From the NCBI GenBank assembly GCA_050696075.1, contig JBOGUF010000128.1:1-64000 (forward strand): a stretch of 64,000 nucleotides of DNA, given 5' to 3'. Of the stretch, positions 1 through 8,510 are shown in pieces (positions within the stretch are counted from its first letter, which is position 1; every line of letters starts with the position of its first letter). The stretch comes from JBOGUF01 sp050696075. Its GTDB lineage: Bacteria > Chloroflexota > Chloroflexia > Thermomicrobiales > UBA6265. The notes below the pieces were generated by a model that worked only from the letters and a program-made list of their open reading frames with translations, was not told the DNA's origin and did no database searches. The position numbers and the translations under genes were made by a program.

Positions 1-2
1 GC

Positions 3-74
3 ACGGAAGTGGTCGGCTTCCAGGCGCACCCGTTGACGACGTTCGATCTGCGGTATGTCAGTCTTGGTGGATAG
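3..74 (+). CDS. C-terminal end of an unidentified protein cut by the left edge
   Basis: An open frame enters from the left edge and encodes the last 23 residues of a protein ending TFDLRYVSLGG before a TAG stop at 72-74. Its amino-acid composition is plausible for real protein and it converges on the binding-protein gene at 145. I cannot assign a family from so short a piece. The TAG stop coincides with the first bases of the heptamer array that follows. It could be a chance open frame, hence moderate confidence. Confidence 0.4.
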   Translation, partial: TEVVGFQAHPLTTFDLRYVSLGG

Positions 75-151
75 GCGTTAGCGGTTAGGCGTTAGGCGTT
101 AGGAGAACGGAGCGCGTCAGTTCCTAACGCCTAACGCCTAACCCCTAACTC
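72..151. repeat. Inverted heptamer array (GCGTTAG type), possible bidirectional terminator
   Basis: The left arm has tandem TAGGCGT-like heptamers (about 72-103) and the right arm has the complementary CTAACGC units (about 121-148), so the transcript can fold into a long stem with a loop near 104-120. It lies between two converging genes. The TAG stops of both neighbours (72-74 plus, 145-147 minus) fall inside the array. The period of exactly 7 recurs in other arrays of this window. Confidence 0.8.
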
Positions 152-1500
152 TCCAGGCTCTGTTCGAGGATCGGACTGAACTCCTCGGTGGCCTTCTCAA
201 GCTCCTCGCGGGCGTCGGCGCCGCTGATCAGGTTGGTGAGGGCGATGCCGAAGATGTCGCGGAACTCGGTGACCGGGATGATCTGGGGTAGGCTCGGGAG
301 GCCGATCTCGCCGGAGGCGAGGAGGGTGTCGACCCACTCCTGAGGGACTTTCAGGTTGGCGAGCGCTTCCGGGTCGGAGTAGGCCGAGGTCCGGGCCGGG
401 GCGCCGGCGCCGGCGGCGAGGACGCGGGCCTGGTTGGCCGGGTTGGTGGCCCACTGGCAGTAGAAGAAGGCAGGGCCGGGGTTCCGCGAGCCGGCGGTGA
501 CGCCCACGCCGTCGCCGAAGGTGCCGGAGTGGTGGGCGGTGGGTCCGGCGGGCTGGAGACCGTAACCGACCTTGCCGACCACCATCGAGCTCTCGGGGTC
601 TTCCAGGGGTGTGGCGAAGCCGATGCCGTCGAACCACATCGCGGCGGTGCCGAGCGAGAAGGTCGTCTGACACTCGTTCCAGTTGAAGCCGACGACGCCG
701 GGCGGCGCGTAATTCGCCAGGAGCTCCTTGTAGACCTCGGCGGCGGCGATGGCGCCGTCTTCGGTCGTGTGGAGCTGGTTCTCGGCATCGACCGCGCCGA
801 GCCCCCAGCCCTGCATGAAGCAGGTCCAGACCGGCACGTTGGCGTTCTTGAGGCCGCGGGCGGCGAAGCCGTAGACGCTGTTGCCGGGATCATGCAGCGC
901 CTGGGCGGTGGCGATGACCTCATCGAGCGTCTCCGGGAAGGCAACCCCCTTCGCCTCGAAGAGCGGCTTGTTCCAGTAGAGGATCCAGTAGTCGATGTTA
1001 TACGGGAGCGTGTCGATGCGGCCGTCCGCATGGGTGGCGAAGTTCATCGCGGCCGGCGAGAAGTCGTCGATGTTGAACTCCGGGGAGGTCATCTCCGGAT
1101 CGTCGAGGAACTCGCGGAGGTCGAGCAGCCAGCCGCCCTGGCCGAAGAGACCCTTTTGCACATGCCAGGAGACGGCGGTGACGTCAAAGGTTGGGTTGCC
1201 GGAGGTGAACTCGATCACCTGCTTCTGGCGCTGCTGCTGCTCCGGCACGACGTCGGCGTTGACCTTGATCCCGGTCAGCTCCTCGAACTCGGCTTGATGT
1301 TGGGTAAGGAGGTCGGCCCGCGGGCTGGTGGAGAGGAGGACAGTGATCTCCTCCCCTTTGAAGCGCTGCCAGTCGAAATCCGCGGCCTCCTGTGCAAGCG
1401 CTGTCCTTCCCCGCGTGAGGCCGACGGAGGCCGCCGCGGCCCCCGCGCCATACTGCAATACGCGCCGTCGGGAATGCCTTCGATCCAATGCTCCAGACAT
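145..1500 (-). CDS. ABC transporter extracellular solute-binding protein, family 1 (sugar type)
   Basis: This 451-aa protein is a periplasmic/extracytoplasmic-type binding protein of the MalE-like family 1, expected to capture a sugar or related solute for an ABC importer. A twin-arginine-like leader (RRHSRRRVLQ followed by an Ala-rich stretch ending near residue 36) points to Tat export. The body has the usual family pattern: an early FEELTGIKVNADVVP strand, LPYNIDYWILYWNKPLFEAKG, a WFDG segment in the middle and a C-terminal helix pair. The start is supported by GGAGGACAGAC directly before ATG. No sugar permease or ATPase is next to it; it lies downstream of a dipeptide-type operon and a DapA remnant on the same strand. 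Substrate is unknown. Confidence 0.88.
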   Translation of the reverse strand: MSGALDRRHSRRRVLQYGAGAAAASVGLTRGRTALAQEAADFDWQRFKGEEITVLLSTSPRADLLTQHQAEFEELTGIKVNADVVPEQQQRQKQVIEFTSGNPTFDVTAVSWHVQKGLFGQGGWLLDLREFLDDPEMTSPEFNIDDFSPAAMNFATHADGRIDTLPYNIDYWILYWNKPLFEAKGVAFPETLDEVIATAQALHDPGNSVYGFAARGLKNANVPVWTCFMQGWGLGAVDAENQLHTTEDGAIAAAEVYKELLANYAPPGVVGFNWNECQTTFSLGTAAMWFDGIGFATPLEDPESSMVVGKVGYGLQPAGPTAHHSGTFGDGVGVTAGSRNPGPAFFYCQWATNPANQARVLAAGAGAPARTSAYSDPEALANLKVPQEWVDTLLASGEIGLPSLPQIIPVTEFRDIFGIALTNLISGADAREELEKATEEFSPILEQSLES

Positions 1501-1511
1501 GTCTGTCCTCC

Positions 1512-1546
1512 TTCAGGCTTCGGGCTTCAGGTTTCAGACTGAGGCA
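1512..1546. repeat. Tandem heptamers in the 5' leader of the family-1 binding protein
   Basis: Five consecutive 7-base units (CTTCAGG, CTTCGGG, CTTCAGG, TTTCAGA, CTGAGGC) lie just upstream of the ribosome binding site of the binding-protein gene. Unlike the other arrays only one arm is clear here. The unit resembles the other period-7 arrays in structure but not in exact sequence. Confidence 0.65.
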
Positions 1547-1629
1547 ACGAACGAGCGGTCAAGCAGGCCACGACGAGACGCTATGCGGCCCAGATCGGTG
1601 TACTCCCAGGTGCGTGCAGCGCCGGTAGG

Positions 1630-1857
1630 CTACCGGAGGGTCCGAAAGGTGTCAAGCGACCTTTGGCGCATTGGGCGCTTAGGGATGTGCCGAAGGTCTG
1701 GGCACCGGTTCGTCGGAGGGAGGTGCTCTGCCCTTCCCTTGTCCTTGATGCCGACGATCAGACGTTCCAAGGATCGGACGTCGATTTGGAAGTCCTCGGT
1801 GAATGGGGTGCAGATGGGGGGGATGATGCCTTCAAGACGGTCGGGAAGGGCGGTCAC
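1630..1857 (-). pseudogene. Remnant of a DapA/dihydrodipicolinate-synthase-family aldolase
   Basis: Starting at GTG 1857, seven bases after an AAAGGAG ribosome binding site, the frame reads LEGIIPPICTPFTEDFQIDVRS and continues to a KDKG turn. This matches the first strand and helix of the DHDPS/KDG-aldolase fold, where the family reads GIIPPLVTPF-x-DG-x-ID. After about 42 residues the match is lost: the expected GSTGE loop and the catalytic Tyr and Lys are absent and the frame stops at 1630. The family is usually about 300 aa, so this is a 3'-deleted remnant. Intact translation signals suggest the loss is recent. It sits downstream of the dppC-like permease on the same strand, a usual position for such an aldolase in sugar-acid or hydroxyproline operons. 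Confidence 0.7.
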
Positions 1858-1923
1858 ATGGTCTCCTTTCAGCATGTGAATTGTTAGCCGTTGGAACCGC
1901 TGTAGGGGCAGGCCGTTCCGGCC

Positions 1924-2847
1924 TCACGTCTTCATCCGCGGGTCGAACGCATCGCGCAAGCCGTCACCGATGAAGTTCACCGCGAGGACGGTGAAGACGA
2001 TGGCGGCGCCGGCGGGCAGCCATTGCCACGGATACTGTTCGAGCACGCTGACGTTGCGCGCCACGTTGAGCATGTTGCCCCAGCTCGATGTCGGCGGCTG
2101 CACACCGAGACCGAGGAAGCTCAGTCCGGCTTCGAGCAGGATCGCGGTGGCGACGCCCAGGCTAGCGTAGACGATCAGGACGTCGACGACGTTCGGGAAA
2201 GCGTGGAGAAGGATGATTCGCCGCGTCGGCGCGCCGATCGCCCGCGCGGCGAGGACGAACTCCTGCTCTCGAATCGCCAAGAACTTCGACCGCACGAGGC
2301 GACACGGAATCGGCCAGTTGAGCAGGCCGATGATCAGCATCGTCTTGCCGACGCCGGGGCCGGCGACGGCGGCGATGGTGAGCAGGATTACGATCGGCGG
2401 GAAGGTCATGATCATGTCGGTAAAGCGCATCAGGACGCTATCGACGATGCCGCCGAAAAAACCGGCCAGCGCGCCCATTACCGCGCCGACGGTGACTGAC
2501 ACGGCCACCGCGACGATGCCAACTGACAGCGAAACGCGCCCGGCGTAGAGCGTGCGGGCAAAGGTGTCGCGACCGGTGCGGTCGGTGCCGAACCAGTGTT
2601 CGGCCGTGGGACCGAGATTGCGGGCGCGTAGGTCGATCTCGTTCGGGCTGTCCTGGGCGATGACCGGCGCCAACACCGCCGAAACGGAGATGAGCACGAA
2701 AAAGGCGAGCCCGACCATCGCCAGGCGATGACGGGTGAAACGGCGGACGACCTGCCGGCTGGGACTAACGACGCCCGTGCGTCGGGCCAAGCGTGGCTGG
2801 CGTTCGCCGATGGTCGTGCCGGTGGTCGTGGTCGTATCACTAGTCAT
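1924..2847 (-). CDS. Dipeptide/nickel-type ABC permease, DppC family
   Basis: A 307-aa inner-membrane permease subunit that would pair with the DppB-like protein encoded just upstream. It has a cytoplasmic N-terminus rich in basic residues, a first membrane helix near residues 43-63 and the family marker GTDRTGRDTFARTLYAGR. The EAA loop that docks the ATPase, EFVLAARAIGAPTRRIILLHAFPN, is present, as is the C-terminal LSFLGLGVQPPTSSWGNML block. Its ATG overlaps the end of the dppB-like gene by 8 bases, so the two are translationally coupled. No ATP-binding subunit follows, which is unusual; the next reading frame downstream is the broken DapA-like gene. Confidence 0.93.
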   Translation of the reverse strand: MTSDTTTTTGTTIGERQPRLARRTGVVSPSRQVVRRFTRHRLAMVGLAFFVLISVSAVLAPVIAQDSPNEIDLRARNLGPTAEHWFGTDRTGRDTFARTLYAGRVSLSVGIVAVAVSVTVGAVMGALAGFFGGIVDSVLMRFTDMIMTFPPIVILLTIAAVAGPGVGKTMLIIGLLNWPIPCRLVRSKFLAIREQEFVLAARAIGAPTRRIILLHAFPNVVDVLIVYASLGVATAILLEAGLSFLGLGVQPPTSSWGNMLNVARNVSVLEQYPWQWLPAGAAIVFTVLAVNFIGDGLRDAFDPRMKT

Positions 2848-3796
2848 AGCGAATCCGCGGATCGATCAGCGCGTAGGCGACGTCCGTGAGCAGGTTGGCG
2901 GTAAGGATGATGATGGCCAGGATCAGAGTGAGGCCCATGATCAGCGGGTAGTCGCGGGACTCGACGCCGTCGATGAAGAGGCGGCCCATCCCCGGCCAGG
3001 CGAAGATCGACTCGATGAAGACGGCGCCGCCGAGCAGATTCGGGATGTAGGCGCCGATGATCGTGACGACCGGCAGCAGCGCGTTGCGCAGCGCGTGAAC
3101 GCCGACGACCAGTCGCTCGCGGAGGCCCTTCGCGCGAGCCGTGCGGACGTAGTCTTGGCCGAGTACTTCCAGCATCGCCGAGCGGGTATAGCGCATCGTC
3201 GAGGCGATGTAGTTGACGGCGATGATCGACGCCGGCAATACCAGGTGGTGCAATCGGTCCCACGTCGAAAACGGTGCACCGGGCGTCGAATAACCGCCCG
3301 CCGGGAACCAATCGACCCGCAGAGCGAAGATGTAGAGACCGAGCAGGCCCGCCAAGTAGACGGGAACCGACAGACCGAGAAAGGCGAGCACGGTGAGAAG
3401 GGCGTCGAGAAACGAGTACTGCTTGATCGCGGAGAGGACGCCAAGCGCCACGCCGGAGGCGATGCCGATCGCCATCGCGGTACCCATGAGTAGGAGTGTC
3501 GGACCGATGCGGTGGGCGATCGCGTCGCCGACCGGTTCAAAGGTCTGGGCGCGGTATCCGAGGTTCCCCTGCACCGTCTCCCGCAGCCAATAGAGGTAGC
3601 GCAGCGCCAGCGGCCGGTCGAGACCGAGCTGACGGCGCAGCGCCTCCCGCTGCTCAGGCGGCAAGGGCTGGTCCGGCGGGATGTACGCGTTCAACGGGTC
3701 ACCGGGCGTCAACTGCAAGAGCAGAAAGATGCCGATGGTGATCGCCAACAGAATCGGGATCGCGATTGCGACGCGGCGTTGGATGTAGCGGGCCAT
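2840..3796 (-). CDS. Dipeptide/nickel-type ABC permease, DppB family
   Basis: A 318-aa membrane protein with the DppB N-terminus (YIQRRVAIAIPILLAITIGIFLLLQLTPGDP), the conserved LGLDRPL-x-RY and L-x5-G-N-L-G blocks and an EAA loop around DYVRTARAKGLRERLVVGVHALRNALLPV. It forms the channel with the DppC-like subunit for the solute delivered by the binding protein encoded upstream. Its ATG follows a heptamer array at a distance of only 2 bases and no Shine-Dalgarno sequence can be seen, so translation may depend on the array structure or be weak. That could keep permease levels below binding-protein levels. Confidence 0.93.
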   Translation of the reverse strand: MARYIQRRVAIAIPILLAITIGIFLLLQLTPGDPLNAYIPPDQPLPPEQREALRRQLGLDRPLALRYLYWLRETVQGNLGYRAQTFEPVGDAIAHRIGPTLLLMGTAMAIGIASGVALGVLSAIKQYSFLDALLTVLAFLGLSVPVYLAGLLGLYIFALRVDWFPAGGYSTPGAPFSTWDRLHHLVLPASIIAVNYIASTMRYTRSAMLEVLGQDYVRTARAKGLRERLVVGVHALRNALLPVVTIIGAYIPNLLGGAVFIESIFAWPGMGRLFIDGVESRDYPLIMGLTLILAIIILTANLLTDVAYALIDPRIRYD

Positions 3797-3798
3797 TT

Positions 3799-3863
3799 GC
3801 GTTAGGCGTTAGGCGTTAGGGACCGCGACGTAGCCCCGAACGCCTAACGCCTCAGCCCTATCG
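3799..3863. repeat. Inverted heptamer array between binding-protein and permease genes
   Basis: GCGTTAG units occur three times in one arm (about 3799-3820) and the complementary arm (about 3838-3853) carries two CTAACGC-type units plus decayed copies. The result is a stem-loop in the only gap of the operon. It starts 2 bases upstream of the permease ATG. By analogy with REP elements between malE and malF, it may protect the upstream message or lower downstream expression; this role is an inference. Confidence 0.75.
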
Positions 3864-3865
3864 CC

Positions 3866-5464
3866 TCATTCCGTTACCGTCCAGGTTTCGGCCGCGTCGT
3901 AGTAGCGGCCGCCACCGGGGGCGGGCGTCCAGACGAAGTTGCCGACGTTGGTCGTGGCGCCGCCGAAGCGGGTCGAGACCCACATCGGCGCCCAGTAGAG
4001 CTGCTCGTTCATGATCTGGCAGACCTGCTGGTATGTGGCGGCGCGCTCTTCGGCGCTGGTCTGTTGGCGACCCTGGGCGAAGAGCCCGTCGAGGTCCGCG
4101 TCCTTGATCTCGGAGCGGTTCAGCACCGAGGGGTTCGCTTCGACGGACTCGAAATGGGTCGACATCACGTCGGGATCGGGGCCGTTGGCCGCGCCGGCGT
4201 AGGTGATTTGCCATTCGCCCGGCTCGGCCACGATCTGGTTGTAGGTCGGCACGTCGACGGCGCGGATCGTCATCCCGACGCCGATCTCGGAGAGGAACTG
4301 CTGCACAGTGACGAGAATATCGGTCGAAAGCTGGTCGGTATAGTAGGTGACCACCTCGACCGGCTGGTTTGCATCCCAGCCCGCCTCTTCGAGAAGCTGT
4401 CGCGCCTGGTCCGGATCGGGCGCGTAGGGCAGCGCCTCGGCGGGGATGAACTGCTCGAGGAGGTAGGCGCAAGGCACGACGGTGGCCTGTCCCTGGAAGA
4501 GTTGGTCGACGATGGCGGCGCGGTCGATGGCGTACATGAACGCCTGCCGCACCCGGACGTCCTGGAATCGCGGGTCGGTGAGATTGAAACCGAAGTAGTT
4601 GAGCACCTGTGACGGACCCGAGAGCACCGTCAGATCACCCTCGTCTTGGAGTGCCAGCGCCTCGTCCGTCGAGAGGTAGGTGAACTGGACATCTCCAGAA
4701 CGAAGCGCGATGACAGAACTACCAGCCTCCGGGTAGTAGCGGTTGATGATCGTGTCCAATTGCGGTCTGCCGCGCCAGTAGCCGTCGTAGGCGACAAGCT
4801 CGACGTACTCGCTCGGCCGATACTCGCTCCACATGAAGGGGCCGGTGCCGATGGGGTTGGAGTACCACCAATCGGATTGGACCAGGTCGGCCGGGGCGAT
4901 GCCTTCGAGCGCGTGCATCGGCAGCATCACCAAGAAGGTGAAGGCGTCGAGCAGCGTCGAGTTCCCTTGCTCCAGCGTGAGGACGACGGTGAGCTCGTCC
5001 GGCGTCGTGATCTCGGTTACGCCCGCGAACTTGGCGCCGATGTAGCTGGCGCTATCGACGTGGCTGGCCAACTCGATCGTGAACTTGACGTCGGCCGAGG
5101 TGAACGGCGTGCCGTCGTGCCAGGTGACGCCTGAACGCAACGTGATCGTGTATTGCGTGGCGTCCGGGCTGACCTCCCAGGACTCGGCGAGCTCGCCCTG
5201 GATTTGCGTGAAGTCCACGTCGTAGAGCATGAGCTTCGAGAAGTACTTCTCGAACCAGGTGAAGCCGGCACCCGCTTGCAGCGGGTTGAAGCATTCGGGG
5301 CAGCCGCCGGGGCCGACGTCGAACGCGCCGACCATGATGCCGCCGCCCGTGGTCGGGCTGGCCTGCCGTGCCGTGACGGCCGCGGGCGCAATCCCGAGGG
5401 CGACGATCGCGAAGAGCGCGGTGATCAGCATCCACCGAGAACCGCGAGAATGACGAGCAACCAA
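3866..5464 (-). CDS. ABC transporter substrate-binding protein, family 5 (peptide/nickel type)
   Basis: About 532 aa, exported by a Sec-type signal (basic N-terminus, WMLITALFAIVALGIAPAAVTA, then cleavage). The family-5 landmarks follow in order: LAESWEVSPDATQYTITLRSGVTWHDGTPFTSADV near the N-terminus, GTGPFMWSEYRPSEYVELVAYDGYW, a VIALRSGDVQF segment, and RVRQAFMYAIDRAAIVDQLFQG in the second lobe. I place the start at TTG 5464 because AAAGGAGAGGGCC precedes it; an earlier GTG at 5482 would put that ribosome binding site inside the gene. It is the first gene of a three-gene transport operon with the two permeases. Ligand not predictable: peptides, sugars or opine-like compounds are all possible. 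Confidence 0.92.
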   Translation of the reverse strand: MVARHSRGSRWMLITALFAIVALGIAPAAVTARQASPTTGGGIMVGAFDVGPGGCPECFNPLQAGAGFTWFEKYFSKLMLYDVDFTQIQGELAESWEVSPDATQYTITLRSGVTWHDGTPFTSADVKFTIELASHVDSASYIGAKFAGVTEITTPDELTVVLTLEQGNSTLLDAFTFLVMLPMHALEGIAPADLVQSDWWYSNPIGTGPFMWSEYRPSEYVELVAYDGYWRGRPQLDTIINRYYPEAGSSVIALRSGDVQFTYLSTDEALALQDEGDLTVLSGPSQVLNYFGFNLTDPRFQDVRVRQAFMYAIDRAAIVDQLFQGQATVVPCAYLLEQFIPAEALPYAPDPDQARQLLEEAGWDANQPVEVVTYYTDQLSTDILVTVQQFLSEIGVGMTIRAVDVPTYNQIVAEPGEWQITYAGAANGPDPDVMSTHFESVEANPSVLNRSEIKDADLDGLFAQGRQQTSAEERAATYQQVCQIMNEQLYWAPMWVSTRFGGATTNVGNFVWTPAPGGGRYYDAAETWTVTE

Positions 5465-5563
5465 GGCCCTCTCCTTTCTCACGTCGTTACAACTTGATTC
5501 GCACAGCCAAGGGCAATGGGCGACGTCCGCCCGGTCCTGGTCCCACGCCTCCTTTCCCTCCGG

Positions 5564-6343
5564 TCAACCTTCAACCGATGCGTCTGACACGACTGCTCCC
5601 CCCGGCTCCGGCAGTCGTTGCTGGATGCCGTGGAAGTGATCGACCATCGCCGAGGCCGCGGCCGTCGCGTCGCCGGCCTCGATTGCTTCGAGGATGCGGC
5701 GATGATCGGCCGCGGTCGCCGCCGGCGGGACGAACTCGAATCCCAATTCGTGCCGCACGAGGGCGATCACGTCCCAAAAGGCCTGGAGCAGACTCGCCAC
5801 CATCCGGTTAGCTAGCGGCCGATAGAGCGCCTCATGGAAGGCACGATCCTCCTCAGGAAACGATTCGTTCCGGGCGGCACGGTCCTCCATGCGCGCAAGG
5901 AGTTCCCGGAGCTCCACGACCTGTTCCGGCGTTGGCGAGGCGGCAATGCGCTGCACTAGGGCCGACTCCAGAACCAGGCGGATCTCTAGCAATTCTCGGA
6001 CGGTCTGGACGGTGCGCGACCGGTCCATCAGGATGCGAAAAGTCAGGCTCGCCACCAGCGGATCGAGGGAAAAATGCCCGACGAAGGTGCCGGCGCCGTG
6101 CCGCGTCTCGATCACACCCAGGATCTGGAGCGCCCGCATCGCCTCGCGCAGCGATGGACGGCTTACACCCAACGCCCGCGCCAGCTCGGCTTCGGCGGGC
6201 AGCAGATCGCCAGCGCGGAACCCGCGCTCGAGAATGAACTGCTTGATCCGATCCTGCACGGTCTGATGCAACAACTCGCGCCGGATCGCCGGAGGTCCCG
6301 CGACCATCTGCTTCCTCATCGTCGAGTGGCGACCGTCCGCCAC
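5564..6343 (-). CDS. GntR-family transcriptional regulator, FadR/FCD subfamily
   Basis: A 259-aa DNA-binding regulator. Residues about 24-90 form the winged helix (LPAEAELARALGVSRPSLREAMRALQILGVIETRHGAGTFV). Residues about 105-240 form the all-helical FCD ligand domain, with the metal-binding style residues in DRAFHEAL, ADHRRI and DHF. FCD regulators sense small organic acids and often control catabolic aldolases and uptake. Here it lies between an HpcH/HpaI aldolase and the dipeptide-type transport genes, all on one strand, so it likely represses them in the absence of a carboxylic acid substrate. It has its own promoter in the gap behind the aldolase gene. A later in-frame ATG at 6319 is an alternative start. 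Confidence 0.92.
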   Translation of the reverse strand: MADGRHSTMRKQMVAGPPAIRRELLHQTVQDRIKQFILERGFRAGDLLPAEAELARALGVSRPSLREAMRALQILGVIETRHGAGTFVGHFSLDPLVASLTFRILMDRSRTVQTVRELLEIRLVLESALVQRIAASPTPEQVVELRELLARMEDRAARNESFPEEDRAFHEALYRPLANRMVASLLQAFWDVIALVRHELGFEFVPPAATAADHRRILEAIEAGDATAAASAMVDHFHGIQQRLPEPGGAVVSDASVEG

Positions 6344-6376
6344 ATTCTAGAGGTAAGACGTCTGAGGAGTGACGCG

Positions 6377-6405
6377 AGTATAAAGCACCGATCCGCCGAG
6401 GGCAA
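6377..6405 (-). promoter_or_regulatory. Sigma-70-type promoter of the GntR regulator gene
   Basis: On the minus strand TTGCCC (6400-6405) is separated by exactly 17 bases from TATACT (6377-6382), 34 bases upstream of the regulator's ATG. An 8-base palindrome AGACGTCT (6356-6363) lies just downstream and might be an autoregulatory site, but eight bases is weak evidence. Confidence 0.6.
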
Positions 6406-6409
6406 GACC

Positions 6410-7174
6410 CTACTTCACCCCCCGCAGCTCCTTCACGCCGGCGGTTGCCCCGCCCAGCATGAACCCGAGGTCGCTGCCGCAGGTGATGAAGCGGAATCCA
6501 CGGGCAGCCAACTCCTTCGCCTGAACGAGCGACGAGCCCGCGTAGCCGGGAATCGTGCTGGTGTTGGCGCACGCCTGGAGGACGCTCTCGACCGCCGCGA
6601 TCACCCGCTCGTCCTGTTCGCGGTCGCGCGGGTGGACGCCCATCGAAAGCGACAGGTCGCTGGGGCCGATCCAGCAGCCGTCGACACCCGGCGTCGACAA
6701 GATCGCCTCGGCGTTGGCGACCGCCTCCGCGCTCTCGATCTGGACCATGACCAGGATCTGGTCATCGATCGTCTCCGCGTAGTCGTCGCCGTAGGTGGCA
6801 GCGCGGCCCCACCCCCAGGATCGCGTGCCAACCGGCGGAAAGCGGCAGGCGTCGGCCGCGGCCTTCGCGTCTTCGGCGGTGTGGACCATCGGCACGATAA
6901 TGCCGAGCATCCCTTCGTCAAGCAGGCGGCCGATCATCGTGTAGTCGTTGCGGGCAACGCGAGCGAGCGGGGTCGCCGCGCCGCCCGACATGGCGATGAG
7001 CGATGCGATCGTCGAGTCGGGGCCGAACGACCCGTGCTGGTTGTCGAGGAGGAGGAAGTCGATGCCGGTGCGCGCCATCCGCTCGGCGGCCAGGGGCGAA
7101 CCTAAGCCGAGCGCGTAGCCAAAAGCCGGTGCGCCCCGCAGCATCTTCTGCTTCGTCGTGTTGGTGATTCCCAT
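6410..7174 (-). CDS. HpcH/HpaI-family class II aldolase
   Basis: About 254 aa. The family cleaves 2-keto-3-deoxy or 4-hydroxy-2-oxo diacids to pyruvate plus an aldehyde, with a divalent metal. Visible motifs in order: FLLLDNQHG (the family's D-x-E/Q-H-G), LARVARND with the catalytic-type Arg, GIIVPMV, PPVGTRSWG, the metal-binding Glu in VQIESAEAVANAEAI and the Asp in IGPSDLSLSMG. The start is the second Met: AGGAGGGA lies inside the first seven codons of the longer frame and ideally precedes ATG 7174. It is immediately upstream of the FCD regulator and the transporter, which suggests catabolism of an imported sugar acid or aromatic-derived acid. The exact substrate cannot be read from sequence. 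Confidence 0.9.
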   Translation of the reverse strand: MGITNTTKQKMLRGAPAFGYALGLGSPLAAERMARTGIDFLLLDNQHGSFGPDSTIASLIAMSGGAATPLARVARNDYTMIGRLLDEGMLGIIVPMVHTAEDAKAAADACRFPPVGTRSWGWGRAATYGDDYAETIDDQILVMVQIESAEAVANAEAILSTPGVDGCWIGPSDLSLSMGVHPRDREQDERVIAAVESVLQACANTSTIPGYAGSSLVQAKELAARGFRFITCGSDLGFMLGGATAGVKELRGVK

Positions 7175-7353
7175 CGGACGCTGTTCCCTCCTCATTCGGT
7201 GCGGACCTCAAAACAGGCGGGCAACATCCTAGAGCATGCGATCGTCTCGCGCTCGCGGGTCGATCTTGCTCCACTACCGGGCGAACGATGCTATCCTGCC
7301 GCCCGTCTGATTGGGTGAACCCGCAAACGAGATTGGAGGGCGGAACGGCAACC

Positions 7354-8502
7354 ATGGTCATCGTCGATGCGGACGTCCACGTCAACGACCGGCCGGCGGC
7401 GCTGGCCCCGTATTGCGACATGCCCTGGCGCATGTCGCTCGAGGCGTTGGCGACGACACCGGCCCGGTATCTGGACATCCCCGGCTACGCGCCAAGCATG
7501 AAGCTCGATCCGCCGATCCCCGGCGGTCACCCGTACCGCTCGGTGAGTTCGGCGGCGGAGATGCGCGATGGCCTCTCCGCGCTCGGCATCGACGTGGGCA
7601 TCCTCTTCCCCGACCATCTGCTCCTCTTCGCGCCGATCCCGAACATCGAGTACGCGACGGCGCTCTCTCACGCCTACAACCGCTGGCTGATGGAGGAGTG
7701 GATGAACAGGGAGGCGGGCCTCTACGGCGTTCTGCTGGCCTGCCCGCAGAACCCGGAGGACTCGGCGCGGGAGATCGAACGGTACGGGTCCGAGGGCAAG
7801 ATCGTCGGCGTCTACCTGCCGACGGCCGGCGTCAACCCGCTCTGGGGGCACCGGAAGTACGATTCGATCTTCGCGGCGGCGGAAGCGGCCGACTTGCCGG
7901 TGATACTCCACAGCGTCACCATCGTTTCGCCCGCGTTTCCCTGCCAGCTCGACCAATTCGAGAACCACTTTGGCCGGCAAGTCCTGTCGCACTCGTTCGC
8001 CATGATGGCGAACCTGGTGAGCATCATGCACTCCGGCGTGCCGGCGCGCTTTCCGCGGCTGAAGGTCGTCTTTACCGAAGCGGGCATTGCCTGGGTGCCC
8101 TACATGATGTGGCGGATGGATACCTACCACCGGGAATACCGGCGGATGGTGCCGGTGTTGGAGCGGCGTCCGAGCGAGTACATGCGAGAGCGGATGTGGT
8201 TCGCCACGCAGCCGGTTGAGGAGCCGGACGACCCGACGCATTTGGTCGACACGATCCGCCACATCGGCGAGGACCGCATTCTCTTCGCCTCCGACTGGCC
8301 GCACCACGACTTCGACCACCCGCGGGCAATTCAGCGCCTACCGATGGCGCCGGAGACGAAGCGCAAGATCCTCGGCGAAAACGCGCTGGCGCTCTTTCCC
8401 AAGATACTGGCGGACGGCGGGAGACAGGAGGCGGGAGGCGGAAGACGGAAGACGGCAGGCGACGCCGTTTCGTCCGCCTCACGCCTGCCGCCTTCCGCGT
8501 GA
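7354..8502 (+). CDS. Amidohydrolase family 2 (ACMSD-like) metal-dependent hydrolase or decarboxylase
   Basis: About 382 aa, a TIM-barrel amidohydrolase of the ACMSD/5-carboxyvanillate decarboxylase type. Family members hydrolyse C-N or C-O bonds or decarboxylate aromatic acids. Seen motifs are DADVHVND at the N-terminus (the usual D-x-H-x-H with Asn in place of the second His), VILHSVT, LKVVFTEAGIAWVPYMMWRMD and the metal-binding Asp in ILFASDWPHHDFDHP. I choose ATG 7354 because GGAGGG lies upstream and the protein then begins with the first strand. The normal family end is NALALFPKIL; about 30 further residues are encoded by a heptamer array and look adventitious. It is coupled to a Rieske ferredoxin gene. 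Confidence 0.88.
   Translation: MVIVDADVHVNDRPAALAPYCDMPWRMSLEALATTPARYLDIPGYAPSMKLDPPIPGGHPYRSVSSAAEMRDGLSALGIDVGILFPDHLLLFAPIPNIEYATALSHAYNRWLMEEWMNREAGLYGVLLACPQNPEDSAREIERYGSEGKIVGVYLPTAGVNPLWGHRKYDSIFAAAEAADLPVILHSVTIVSPAFPCQLDQFENHFGRQVLSHSFAMMANLVSIMHSGVPARFPRLKVVFTEAGIAWVPYMMWRMDTYHREYRRMVPVLERRPSEYMRERMWFATQPVEEPDDPTHLVDTIRHIGEDRILFASDWPHHDFDHPRAIQRLPMAPETKRKILGENALALFPKILADGGRQEAGGGRRKTAGDAVSSASRLPPSA
8417..8499. repeat. Inverted heptamer array inside the 3' end of the amidohydrolase gene
   Basis: The left arm reads in 7-base steps GGAGACA, GGAGGCG, GGAGGCG, GAAGACG, GAAGACG, GCAGGCG. The right arm reads CGCCTCA, CGCCTGC, CGCCTTC. The loop is about 13 bases. The array is translated as a Gly/Arg-rich tail of the amidohydrolase and ends exactly where the next gene begins. 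It shares the period and hairpin layout of the other arrays. Confidence 0.75.
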
Positions 8503-8510
8503 GGGCACGA

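Noticed and set aside
529..1542. Plus-strand 337-codon open frame opposite the family-1 binding protein
   Set aside because: Antisense shadow in GC-rich DNA; the minus strand carries an evident binding protein with signal peptide and ribosome binding site.
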